The notes: generated by a model not told the origin, from the letters alone. A DNA stretch of 15,652 nucleotides from JAVZGQ01 sp038998365 (GCA_038998365.1 JAVZHJ010000014.1:1-15652); one strand, 5' to 3'; counted from the stretch's first letter, positions 1 to 6,115 are shown. Numbers and translations are program-made.

Positions 1-513
1 GGGAAAGAAGCGAGCCAAAAAGTTTTGAAATATTTGAAAAAATTTTTTGAAGGAGATTTAAAGGAAGCTATAGAAAAGGCAAATAAAGCTTTTGTGGAGG
101 AAAAAGCAAGGGAATTTTTTGAAGGTTATACCACAATATCAGCAGTCTACTTGAAAGAAAACTCTCTTGAAGCTTGTAATGTTGGTGACAGTCCAATTTT
201 TTTGATTAGGGAAAAGAGAATTGAAAATATAGCTTTTATTGACAAGCTTCTTGGCACAAGCACTTTAACTCAAGCAATTGGAGAAGAATTCATTAAAGTT
301 CATTTTCTTGAGAAAGAATTGAAGCCTGGAGATATGATTATGTTGGCAACTGACGGGATAACTGATGTTTTGAGTGAAGAAGAAATTGTTGAATTGTTAA
401 AAAATGAAACTAAGCTAGAAAGAATTGTTGAAAAAATTATAGAAGAAGCTGAAGAGAAAGCAAGCTTTTATCAAGATGATAAGACCTTGATTTTAATTAA
501 GGTGGTAGAGTGA
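1..513 (+). CDS. PP2C-family protein serine/threonine phosphatase, C-terminal part (5' end outside window)
   Basis: The frame is open from base 1 with no stop, so the gene starts upstream; 170 residues are visible. Seen motifs: a GKEAS stretch at residues 1-5, TTISAVYL around 44-51, NVGDSPIF at 60-67 (the family's VGDSR-like strand), LTQAIG near 89-94, LATDGITDVL at 115-124 (the family's metal-binding SDGLTD-like motif, Asp118) and QDDKT at 158-162 (the closing DN-type metal-ligand motif). PP2C enzymes are Mg/Mn-dependent cytosolic phosphatases acting on phosphoserine or phosphothreonine. The N-terminal RxxNED-type motif would lie outside the window. Its stop overlaps the GTG start of the Trm5-like gene by 4 bases, implying translational coupling. 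The substrate is unknown; a stress-response SpoIIE-like role cannot be excluded. Confidence 0.85.
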   Translation, partial: GKEASQKVLKYLKKFFEGDLKEAIEKANKAFVEEKAREFFEGYTTISAVYLKENSLEACNVGDSPIFLIREKRIENIAFIDKLLGTSTLTQAIGEEFIKVHFLEKELKPGDMIMLATDGITDVLSEEEIVELLKNETKLERIVEKIIEEAEEKASFYQDDKTLILIKVVE

Positions 514-1283
514 GCTTTGATATTATAGGCAGCAAAGAAAAGGCTGTGGCAATTGTTGAGATTGAAGAAAGCGAAGATGAGAAAAAAATAGCTGAAGAGA
601 TAATGAAGAAGCACAAGAATGTTAAGTCTGTTTTGAAGAAAGTTTCTGCAAGAAAAGGTGAGCTCAGACTGAGAGAATATGAGCTAATAGCTGGTGAAAA
701 AAATACTGAAGTTGTCCATAAAGAATATGGCTATAGCCTAAAGCTTGATCCACAAAAAGTATATTTTTCACCAAGAGAAGCCGAAGAAAGACAAAGGATA
801 GCTGAGCAAGCCAAGCCTGGTGAAAGAATTTTAGTGATGTTCTCTGGAATAGCTCCCATAGCAATAGCCATAGCAAAAAAACAACCTGAAGTTGAAAAAA
901 TTTATTGCATAGAAAAAAATGAAGAAGCGCACAAATATGCTGAAGAAAATGTGAGAAGAAATAAACTTTCACATAAAATTTTATTAATTCATGGGGATGC
1001 AGAAGAAGAGGCCAAAAAGTTGGGAATAAAATTTGATAGAATCGTGATGCCTTTGCCCTTTGGAGCTAAAAATTTTCTTGACGTTGCTTTAAGCTGTTTG
1101 AAGGATAATGGTATAATTCATTTCTATTCTGTTGAAGATGAAGGTTGTTATTCAAAAGTTTTGGATGAAATAGAAACTTTTGCTAAAAAATTTGGCAAAA
1201 GCATAAAAGTTTTAAACATTAAAAAAGTTTCAGCTTATGCTCCGAGGAAATGGAAGGTTTGTGTAGACTTTCAAGTGAGCTAA
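510..1283 (+). CDS. trm5: Trm5-like tRNA (guanine37-N1)-methyltransferase
   Basis: This is a 257-residue protein. The start is GTG at 510, overlapping the previous stop as GTGA, with GGTGG 8 bases ahead. Residues 1-70 resemble the Trm5 D1 domain (SFDIIG near the N-terminus, then a GELRLRE segment and an HKE motif at 70-72). VYFSPRE at 84-90 matches the Trm5 YFSPR signature. A Rossmann-type SAM site follows (ILVMFSGIAP, 107-116), with CIEKN at 133-137 carrying the acidic residue expected for the catalytic base. Trm5 makes m1G37 next to the anticodon, preventing frameshifting. Oddities: the acidic residue usual in motif I is Val109, and the usual NLP motif reads MPLP (180-183). It is therefore either a divergent Trm5 subfamily or a related wyosine-pathway enzyme such as Taw2. 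The tRNA-Cys in this window has G37, a plausible substrate. Confidence 0.8.
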   Translation: MSFDIIGSKEKAVAIVEIEESEDEKKIAEEIMKKHKNVKSVLKKVSARKGELRLREYELIAGEKNTEVVHKEYGYSLKLDPQKVYFSPREAEERQRIAEQAKPGERILVMFSGIAPIAIAIAKKQPEVEKIYCIEKNEEAHKYAEENVRRNKLSHKILLIHGDAEEEAKKLGIKFDRIVMPLPFGAKNFLDVALSCLKDNGIIHFYSVEDEGCYSKVLDEIETFAKKFGKSIKVLNIKKVSAYAPRKWKVCVDFQVS

Positions 1284-2048
1284 ATGGATTTGAAAAAAGA
1301 AATAGAAAAAACGCAAGTCTTGATTTTGACAGGAGGAAGTGGCAAAAGGATGGGAAATCCTGAATTGCCTAAAGCTTTGATGAAAGTTGGGGGAAAGACT
1401 TTAATAGATAGATGCATTGAATTCTATGCTAAACATGGGTTTAAGGATTTCGTACTCCTTGTTGGCTTTATGCATGAAAAAATTGAAGAGCATGTTGGAG
1501 ATGGCTCTAAGTATGGTGTAAAGGTAAGGTATTGTTTAGACCCACCAATTGAAAAAGTTGGTAAAGGTAAGGCTTTGAAGAATGCCATTTTAACTGGAGC
1601 AATTGATTTAAACAAAAGGGCGATAATAGCTTATCCTGATGATGTTTATCTTGACGAAGAAATTCCAATCAAGCTTTTGAAGAAGCATCTTGAATTGAAA
1701 GAAAGTAAAAGAATAATAGCAACTTTAGCTTGTGCTTCTGGAGTTGAATATCCTTATGGCGTGGCTTTAGCTTATGATGGCGAGCTTGTGGAAGAATTTT
1801 TTGAGAAACCAATAGTTCAAATTCCATCAACAATTGGTTTGTATGTAGTTGAGCCAGAAATTTTCAAAGTGATTGAAAGAGAGGTTGATATGAATGCAGA
1901 AAAGGCAATAGAGTTTGAAAGTGTTGTTCTTTCTAAGCTTGCCAAAGAAAAGAAGCTTGGCAGATTTTTAATAGAACCAAAGAAATGGATTGCAATCAAC
2001 ACACAAAAAGAATTGGAAACTGCTGATAAGATTTTAAGTAAAGAATAA
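1284..2048 (+). CDS. Sugar-phosphate nucleotidyltransferase (NTP_transferase family)
   Basis: This is a 254-residue protein beginning ATG at 1284, directly after the Trm5-like stop codon, with GTGAG 9 bases upstream. The N-terminus carries the nucleotide-binding signature LTGGSGKRMG (15-24), followed by PKALM (29-33). YPDDV at 117-121 supplies the metal-binding aspartates seen in this fold. VEYPYGVAL (about 154-162) and the FEKP segment near 178 are also typical of glucose-1-phosphate or mannose-1-phosphate nucleotidyltransferases. Such enzymes form NDP-sugars for glycan, lipid or cofactor glycosylation in the cytosol. No C-terminal left-handed beta-helix (hexapeptide) domain follows; the protein stops after the catalytic fold. 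Which sugar and which nucleotide are used cannot be read from the sequence. It is probably co-transcribed with the phosphatase and methyltransferase genes, though no functional link is obvious. Confidence 0.82.
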   Translation: MDLKKEIEKTQVLILTGGSGKRMGNPELPKALMKVGGKTLIDRCIEFYAKHGFKDFVLLVGFMHEKIEEHVGDGSKYGVKVRYCLDPPIEKVGKGKALKNAILTGAIDLNKRAIIAYPDDVYLDEEIPIKLLKKHLELKESKRIIATLACASGVEYPYGVALAYDGELVEEFFEKPIVQIPSTIGLYVVEPEIFKVIEREVDMNAEKAIEFESVVLSKLAKEKKLGRFLIEPKKWIAINTQKELETADKILSKE

Positions 2049-2076
2049 ACTTTTTCAAAAGACAATTTTCTATCAA

Positions 2077-2177
2077 GCGGGAGTTGCCTAGCCTGGTCAA
2101 TGGCGCAAGGTAGCTTAAGCCTTGAATCAGAGCCTTGTGGCTTAGTGCCTTCGTGGGTTCAAATCCCACCTCCCGCA
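2077..2177 (+). tRNA. tRNA-Leu (anticodon CAG), with a probable 15-nt intron
   Basis: The acceptor stem GCGGGAG (2077-2083) pairs with CTCCCGC (2170-2176), with discriminator A at 2177 and no encoded CCA. The D arm is GCC/GGC (2086-2088 with 2102-2104) around a leucine-like GCCTGGTCAA loop. The T arm is GTGGG-TTCAAAT-CCCAC (2153-2169). A variable arm GGC-TTAGT-GCC (2139-2149) makes it type II. The anticodon stem CAAGG (2106-2110) pairs with CCTTG (2133-2137), leaving 22 bases in the loop, so about 15 must be intron. Any removal leaving a 7-base loop puts CAG (2128-2130) at positions 34-36, which is leucine and agrees with the body. The mature length is 86 nt, normal for this class. The intron falls within 2111-2127, upstream of the anticodon instead of the usual 37/38 site. 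Confidence 0.82.
2112..2126 (+). other. Probable tRNA-Leu intron (boundaries uncertain by 1 base)
   Basis: This is a 15-base segment whose removal restores a 7-base anticodon loop. If it is 2112-2126, the loop is TTCAGAG with the invariant U33. Shifting by one base either way leaves the same anticodon; the 2113-2127 choice best fits a relaxed bulge-helix-bulge (3 of 4 central pairs) but loses U33. The segment contains CCTTG, a second copy of the 3' anticodon-stem strand. Confidence 0.5.
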
Positions 2178-2190
2178 TCTCTATAGTTAA

Positions 2191-2251
2191 AAATAGTGGC
2201 TAGATACTGGCGAAATAGTGGCTTAAGCTACTATTTTGATACTATTTCACC
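2191..2251. repeat. Cluster of direct and inverted AAATAGTGGC repeats with a 10-bp hairpin
   Basis: AAATAGTGGCT occurs at 2191-2201 and 2213-2223, 22 bases apart. GCTACTATTT at 2227-2236 is its inverted copy, giving a 10-bp stem with the second repeat (one G-T wobble) and a TTAA loop. A third inverted partial copy, ACTATTT, lies at 2241-2247. The repeats can therefore form alternative hairpins. They sit between tRNA-Leu and the convergent DJ-1 gene, where a terminator for both strands would be expected. A remnant of a mobile or integration element next to a tRNA is another possibility. Confidence 0.6.
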
Positions 2252-2265
2252 AAGAAAAACTGCCT

Positions 2266-2766
2266 TCATAAAGCCTCTATAAACTTCTTCACAAAAACAG
2301 GAACTGCACTAGGCCATTTGCAAGTGATTATTTTGCCATCTTGCTCTACTTCATTTCCCCTGTAAATTCCAACTTTTTCTATAGCTTGTTTTTGTGTCAT
2401 GTAAGCTGTTGCTTTCTTTCCTTTAAGTATACCAGAATTTGCAAGAATTGTTGGGGCTATGCAAATCGCTCCTACAACTTTACCAGTTTCAAAGAATTTT
2501 TTAACAAGCTTGTGCACAATTTTATCATTAAAATAAGCAGAGGCTCCAGAACCACCAACAAAAATTATTCCATCATATTCTTTTTCATCAATATCCTTCA
2601 GTAATTTTTCTACTTCTACAGTTTTACCATATTTGCTAACAGAAGGCTCACCTGTAGAATTTGCAACTGTAATTTTTACACCCTCTTCTTCCAGCAATTT
2701 CTTTGTGTTGAAAAATTCTTCTTCATTAAATTTTTCTGGTGCTATTACTACCAAAACATTAGGCAT
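2266..2766 (-). CDS. DJ-1/PfpI family protein
   Basis: This is a 166-residue single-domain protein of normal length for the DJ-1/ThiJ/PfpI superfamily. It starts with PNVLVVIAPEKFNE, whose acidic residues near position 11-17 fit the Glu partner of the nucleophile. VGGSGA at 70-75 precedes the nucleophile elbow, where VVGAICIAPTILA (97-109) holds Cys102. The residue after the cysteine is Ile, not the His of PfpI-type intracellular proteases, so the active site looks more like DJ-1 than PfpI. Reported activities across the family include protease, glyoxalase/deglycase and redox sensing; which applies here is not visible. It is transcribed alone, convergent with tRNA-Leu and divergent from the cysteine cluster. 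A TATA-like box at 2794-2803 sits about 28 bases ahead of the ATG, implying a very short leader. Confidence 0.88.
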   Translation of the reverse strand: MPNVLVVIAPEKFNEEEFFNTKKLLEEEGVKITVANSTGEPSVSKYGKTVEVEKLLKDIDEKEYDGIIFVGGSGASAYFNDKIVHKLVKKFFETGKVVGAICIAPTILANSGILKGKKATAYMTQKQAIEKVGIYRGNEVEQDGKIITCKWPSAVPVFVKKFIEAL

Positions 2767-2793
2767 ACTCTCAATTAATTGAACTACAGATAG

Positions 2794-2803
2794 TTTTAAA
2801 TAT
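2794..2803. promoter_or_regulatory. TATA-like box in the DJ-1 / cysteine-synthase divergent region
   Basis: TTTTAAATAT contains TTTAAATA (2795-2802), a very good match to the archaeal TATA box on the + strand. On the minus strand it reads ATATTTAAAA, still acceptable for DJ-1, whose ATG is at 2766. For the + strand it predicts a start near 2825, where a GC-richer foldable element begins. The same 10-mer recurs at 10960-10969 and, inverted, at 14574-14583. Confidence 0.5.
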
Positions 2804-2824
2804 CTTTTTCTCTAACTTCAATTT

Positions 2825-2855
2825 AGGTGCAAGAGATGGGCGATAGCCTTTGCCT
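2825..2855 (+). promoter_or_regulatory. Candidate structured leader or small RNA upstream of the cysteine cluster
   Basis: In an AT-rich gap this 31-base patch is GC-richer and can fold. AGG (2825-2827) pairs with CCT (2853-2855), CAAG (2830-2833) with TTTG (2849-2852, one wobble), and GGC (2839-2841) with GCC (2846-2848) around a GATA loop. It begins about 26 bases after a TATA-like box, so it would lie at the 5' end of the transcript. No known riboswitch, C/D-box or H/ACA signature was recognised. It could be chance. Confidence 0.25.
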
Positions 2856-2958
2856 CAATTGACTTTTCCTTTAGACTTTCAACTACTCATTTTAATTTGA
2901 AAAATTTTTTGAATGGACTTTGGGTAGCTAATAGAAAATTTTTACTGAGGTGGTTTTT

Positions 2959-3870
2959 TTGATAGTTGCTAATGATATTACCGACCTCATAGGAAAGACT
3001 CCTATGGTAAAAATAAATAAGCTAACTGATCCAGAAGATGCTACAATATACGCAAAGCTAGAATGGTACAATATAGGCGGCTCTATCAAAGACAGAATGG
3101 CTCTTTATATCCTTAAAAATGCAGAAGCTGCTGGAAAGCTAAATAGGGAGAAAGTAATCATTGAAGCAACTTCTGGTAACACTGGAATTGCTCTTGCCAT
3201 GTTGGCAGCAATTAAAGGATATAAAATAACAATAGTGATGCCGGAATCTGTAAGCATAGAGAGGAGGAAGATAATTAAAGCTTATGGAGCTGAGCTAATT
3301 CTTTCTCCTGGAGAAAGGGGAACAAGTGGAGCAATAGAATTGAAACAAAAGCTTCTTAGAGAAAATCCAGAAAAATATGTCGAAGTTAATCAATTTGAAG
3401 ATCCTGCGAATATCTTAGCTCACTACCAAACAACTGGAAAAGAAATTCTTGAACAGACTGGTGGAAAAGTTGATATGGTTTTGGTTGGAATCGGTACTGC
3501 TGGTACAGGTGTTGGTATATCAATGTGTGTGAAAGAATATAATTCAAACATTAAAATTGTTGGTGTGGTCCCAAAGCTTGGAGTGAAAATTCAAGGTTTA
3601 AGAAATCCTTTAGAATCTTATCCTACTAGACTCTTCAAAAAAGAAAGTTTTGATGAAATTGTGGAAATAGGTGAAGAAGAAAAAGAAAAGGCTTTGGAAA
3701 TTGCAAAATTAGTAGCAAGAAAGGAAGGCTTGTTGATTGGCATGAGCTCTTGTGTGATAATGTATGTTGCTCTCAGAAAGGCTAAAGAGCTTGGTAAAGG
3801 CAAAACAATTGTTGCTGTACTTCCTGATGGAGGTGAAAGATATTTAAGCACTAAATTGTTTGAAGATTAA
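2959..3870 (+). CDS. cysK: PLP-dependent cysteine synthase family protein
   Basis: This belongs to the fold-type II PLP enzymes of the cysteine synthase/cystathionine beta-synthase group. Counting from TTG 2959 (303 residues), LIGKTPMVK lies near the N-terminus, the Schiff-base lysine is Lys44 in GGSIKDRMA, the substrate-binding loop is TSGNTG (71-76), and a glycine-rich phosphate loop GTAGTGVG follows near 174. LPDGGERYLST near the C-terminus is typical of CysK/CysM. It should make cysteine from an activated serine (O-acetylserine or, in some archaea, O-phosphoserine) and sulfide; the donor is undecided, and cystathionine beta-synthase activity cannot be excluded. Start choice: GTG 2950 is open, but it lies inside GAGGTGG, the likely ribosome-binding site, so TTG 2959 is preferred. 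It is followed 11 bases later by tRNA-Cys and then cysS. Confidence 0.88.
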   Translation: MIVANDITDLIGKTPMVKINKLTDPEDATIYAKLEWYNIGGSIKDRMALYILKNAEAAGKLNREKVIIEATSGNTGIALAMLAAIKGYKITIVMPESVSIERRKIIKAYGAELILSPGERGTSGAIELKQKLLRENPEKYVEVNQFEDPANILAHYQTTGKEILEQTGGKVDMVLVGIGTAGTGVGISMCVKEYNSNIKIVGVVPKLGVKIQGLRNPLESYPTRLFKKESFDEIVEIGEEEKEKALEIAKLVARKEGLLIGMSSCVIMYVALRKAKELGKGKTIVAVLPDGGERYLSTKLFED

Positions 3871-3881
3871 TATAAAATTAA

Positions 3882-3986
3882 GCTCGGGTGGCCGAATCTG
3901 GTTAGGCAGTCGGCTGCAGTTGGTCTTTCGAAAAAAAGATGAGAAGTTGAGACCGACGCATGTGGGTTCAAATCCCGCCCCGAGCT
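3882..3986 (+). tRNA. tRNA-Cys (anticodon GCA), with a 32-nt intron
   Basis: The acceptor stem GCTCGGG (3882-3888) pairs with CCCGAGC (3979-3985). The discriminator T at 3986 is U73, the near-universal cysteine identity base. The D arm is GCC/GGC (3891-3893, 3905-3907). The anticodon stem GTCGG (3909-3913) pairs with CCGAC (3953-3957). The T arm is GTGGG-TTCAAAT-CCCGC (3962-3978, one G-T). The 5' half of the loop is CTGCAG, giving U33, GCA at 34-36 and G37. The remaining bases before A38 (3952) are an intron at the canonical 37/38 site. The mature length is 73 nt with a 4-base variable loop and no encoded CCA. It lies in the same orientation between the cysteine synthase gene (11 bases) and cysS (15 bases). 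Confidence 0.95.
3920..3951 (+). other. tRNA-Cys intron (canonical position 37/38)
   Basis: Splicing G3919 to A3952 gives a normal 7-base loop. A near bulge-helix-bulge can be drawn: CTGC (3914-3917) against GTTG (3946-3949) with 3 of 4 pairs, flanked by 3-base bulges 3918-3920 and 3950-3952. Inside, TCTTT (3924-3928) can pair with AAAGA (3935-3939). An alternative pairing, GGTCT (3922-3926) with AGACC (3950-3954), competes with the anticodon stem in the precursor. Confidence 0.85.
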
Positions 3987-4001
3987 CTTTGAGTGATAAA
4001 A

Positions 4002-5417
4002 ATGCTTAAGGTCTTTAACACACTTACAAGAAAAAAAGATGTTTTCAAGCCAATAGAAAACAAAAAGGTCAAAATGTTTGTTTGTGGTCCTACTGTTTAC
4101 GATTTCTCACACTTGGGGCATGCAAAAACTTACATTCAATTTGACATGATAGCAAGATATTTGAGATTTAAAGGTTTTGAAGTCTTTTACCTTCAAAACA
4201 TTACCGATTTAGATGATAAAATAATTGACAGGGCTAAAAAAGAAGGTGTAGACCCAAAAACAATAGCAAGAAGGTTTGAAGAAGAATATCACAAAGATAT
4301 GAAAGCTTTGAATATTATTTCTGTTGATAAACATGCTCGTGCTACTGATTACATAAAAGAAATAATAAGTCAAGTTGAAAGATTGCTCAAAAAAGGCTTT
4401 GCTTATGAAATAGAAGATGGGATTTATTATGACATAAGCAAGTTCAAAGAATATGGTAAACTTTCCGGAAGAACTGCATTAGAAGCGGAAGATTCCGTTT
4501 CTAGAATTGATGAAAGTGTGAACAAAAGAAATAAAGGAGATTTCTGTTTGTGGAAGAAATCCAAACCAGATGAACCAAAGTGGCCATCGCCGTGGTTTGA
4601 GGGCAGGCCGGGATGGCATATAGAAGATACTGCTATAACTGAAGCGCACTTTGGGCCACAGTATGATGTACATGGTGGGGCAAGAGATCTTATCTTTCCA
4701 CATCATGAAGCAGAAATTGCTCAGATGGAAGCAATCTCAGGTAAAAAACCTTTTGTGAAGTATTGGCTTCATACAGGCTTTCTTACAGTTAATGGGGAAA
4801 AAATGTCTAAGTCTTTAGGAAATTTTGTTACAATAAGAGATGCTTTGAAAAAATACGATGCTGAAACCATAAGGTTGTTTTTTGTTTCATCACATTACAG
4901 AAGCCCAATTGATTATAGCGAGAAAAATTTGGAACAAGCGAGAAGAAATCTTGAAAGACTATACAATACTTTGGAAAAATTACAAGAAGCAAAAAAGAGG
5001 GTAGAAAAAACAAAGGATGAGAAAGAATTTGAAGAATTCATGAAAAAGTGTGTAAAAGAATTTGAAGAATTCATGGATGATGACTTTAATACACCAAAAG
5101 CTCTTCTTTGTTTGTATAAATTATCAAACAGAACAAACAGCTTGCTAGATAAACAAAAGAATGAAATAAATGAAAGACTTGCAACAAAAATAATTGAAAC
5201 TTTCAGAAAGCTCGGTTACATTTTTGGAATTTTGCAAAAAGATATTAAAAAGGAAGAGATACCTGAAGAAGTTAAAAAGCTTGTTGAAGAGAGAGAGAAA
5301 GCAAGGAAAGCAAGAGATTTCAAAAAATCTGATGAGTTAAGAGAAAAAATAAAATCTTTAGGCTATATTGTTGAAGATACAAAAGATGGACCAAAGATTA
5401 AGAAAGTTAACCTCTAA
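4002..5417 (+). CDS. cysS: Cysteinyl-tRNA synthetase
   Basis: This is a 471-residue class I synthetase of normal length. From ATG 4002, the HIGH-type motif is HLGH (37-40) and KMSKS is complete at 267-271. Zinc ligands align in number with the E. coli enzyme: Cys28 in VCGPTVY, His234 and Glu238 in FPHHEAE. The fourth E. coli ligand, Cys209, is Asp209 here (GWHIEDTAI). A Lys/Glu-rich C-terminal region (from about 325) matches the tRNA-binding helical domain. It charges tRNA-Cys with cysteine. ATG 4002 is preferred over GTG 3993 because the latter is part of GAGTGAT, the probable ribosome-binding site. The gene starts 15 bases after tRNA-Cys. Its 3' end overlaps the convergent nrdG by 11 bases. 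No SepRS/SepCysS genes are in this window. Confidence 0.97.
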   Translation: MLKVFNTLTRKKDVFKPIENKKVKMFVCGPTVYDFSHLGHAKTYIQFDMIARYLRFKGFEVFYLQNITDLDDKIIDRAKKEGVDPKTIARRFEEEYHKDMKALNIISVDKHARATDYIKEIISQVERLLKKGFAYEIEDGIYYDISKFKEYGKLSGRTALEAEDSVSRIDESVNKRNKGDFCLWKKSKPDEPKWPSPWFEGRPGWHIEDTAITEAHFGPQYDVHGGARDLIFPHHEAEIAQMEAISGKKPFVKYWLHTGFLTVNGEKMSKSLGNFVTIRDALKKYDAETIRLFFVSSHYRSPIDYSEKNLEQARRNLERLYNTLEKLQEAKKRVEKTKDEKEFEEFMKKCVKEFEEFMDDDFNTPKALLCLYKLSNRTNSLLDKQKNEINERLATKIIETFRKLGYIFGILQKDIKKEEIPEEVKKLVEEREKARKARDFKKSDELREKIKSLGYIVEDTKDGPKIKKVNL

Positions 5418-6111
5418 ACTTGATATTCACAAATTCCTTTCCTTTTTCAATAATTTCTTCAATTTCATTTTTTTCAAATGGTGTGAATTCTTTCTTAGAA
5501 AGAGTTTCATTCAATTTCTTAAAATTTTGAAGATAGTAAACTTTTGCCCCCTTTATACTTTTACAAATTTCAATAATGTCTTCAGTTGAATGAAATTCCT
5601 TCATTAGAGTTGTCCTAAACTCATAATCAATTGAAGAAGAAAGCAAAATTTTTATAGATTTTTTAATGTTTTCAAATGTTTCTTTAGTCAAAATTCCAGT
5701 AATCTCCTTATATTTTTTGAACTCAAGCTCGGTTTTTATATCCAATGCAACATAATCCAAAAGCTTGTTTTCAATCAAATTCAAAAGCATTTTTGGATTG
5801 CTTCCATTTGTTTCTAAGCCAATCAAAAAATCTTTTGACTTAATTTTTTGAATTAAATTTGGCAAATCTTCATTCAAAGTTGGCTCGCCGCCAGTGAAAA
5901 CAACAGCATCAATGAATTTTTTATTTTTTTCAAGGTAAGATAAAATGTAGTCTTCCGATAAGCCCTTTATTTCCTTAATTTTTTCCGGCAAAACTAATTG
6001 TGACACGTAGCAAAATTGACACCTGAAATTACAACCTGCTAAAAAAACTATTGAAGAAATTTTTCCAGGATAATCTATCAAACTTGTCTTTTGAAATCCT
6101 GCTATTATCAT
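5407..6111 (-). CDS. nrdG: Anaerobic ribonucleotide reductase activating protein (radical SAM)
   Basis: This is a 234-residue radical-SAM protein counted from ATG 6111. CxxxCxxC is present as CNFRCQFC (Cys27, Cys31, Cys34), binding the 4Fe-4S cluster. The SAM-contacting motif reads VVFTGGEPTLN. The N-terminal GFQKTSLIDYPGK segment is typical of the NrdG-type activases found beside archaeal nrdD. It uses SAM reductively to put the glycyl radical on NrdD. The frame is open upstream to ATG 6180, but that would lie inside the nrdD 3' end. Starting at 6111, 4 bases after the nrdD stop, gives the usual operon spacing and the family N-terminus. No strong ribosome-binding motif precedes it, so translation may be coupled to nrdD. 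The 3' end overlaps cysS by 11 bases on the opposite strand. Confidence 0.92.
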   Translation of the reverse strand: MIIAGFQKTSLIDYPGKISSIVFLAGCNFRCQFCYVSQLVLPEKIKEIKGLSEDYILSYLEKNKKFIDAVVFTGGEPTLNEDLPNLIQKIKSKDFLIGLETNGSNPKMLLNLIENKLLDYVALDIKTELEFKKYKEITGILTKETFENIKKSIKILLSSSIDYEFRTTLMKEFHSTEDIIEICKSIKGAKVYYLQNFKKLNETLSKKEFTPFEKNEIEEIIEKGKEFVNIKFRG

Positions 6112-6115
6112 CTTA

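Noticed and set aside
664..972. Minus-strand open frame of about 100 codons opposite the Trm5-like gene
   Set aside because: It lies entirely within a gene with clear family motifs and has a low-complexity Phe/Leu-rich product, as expected for an antisense shadow.
2111..2124. Reading the tRNA-Leu anticodon as UAA within CTTAAG
   Set aside because: The first CCTTG copy would close a 9-base loop with four bases before the anticodon, and the variable region would be 28 bases. The stem flanking CTTAAG in the proper register does not pair.
2767..2958. C/D-box or H/ACA guide RNA in the largest gene-free gap
   Set aside because: No C, D or ACA box in the right place was found. Only the weak hairpin at 2825-2855 is reported.
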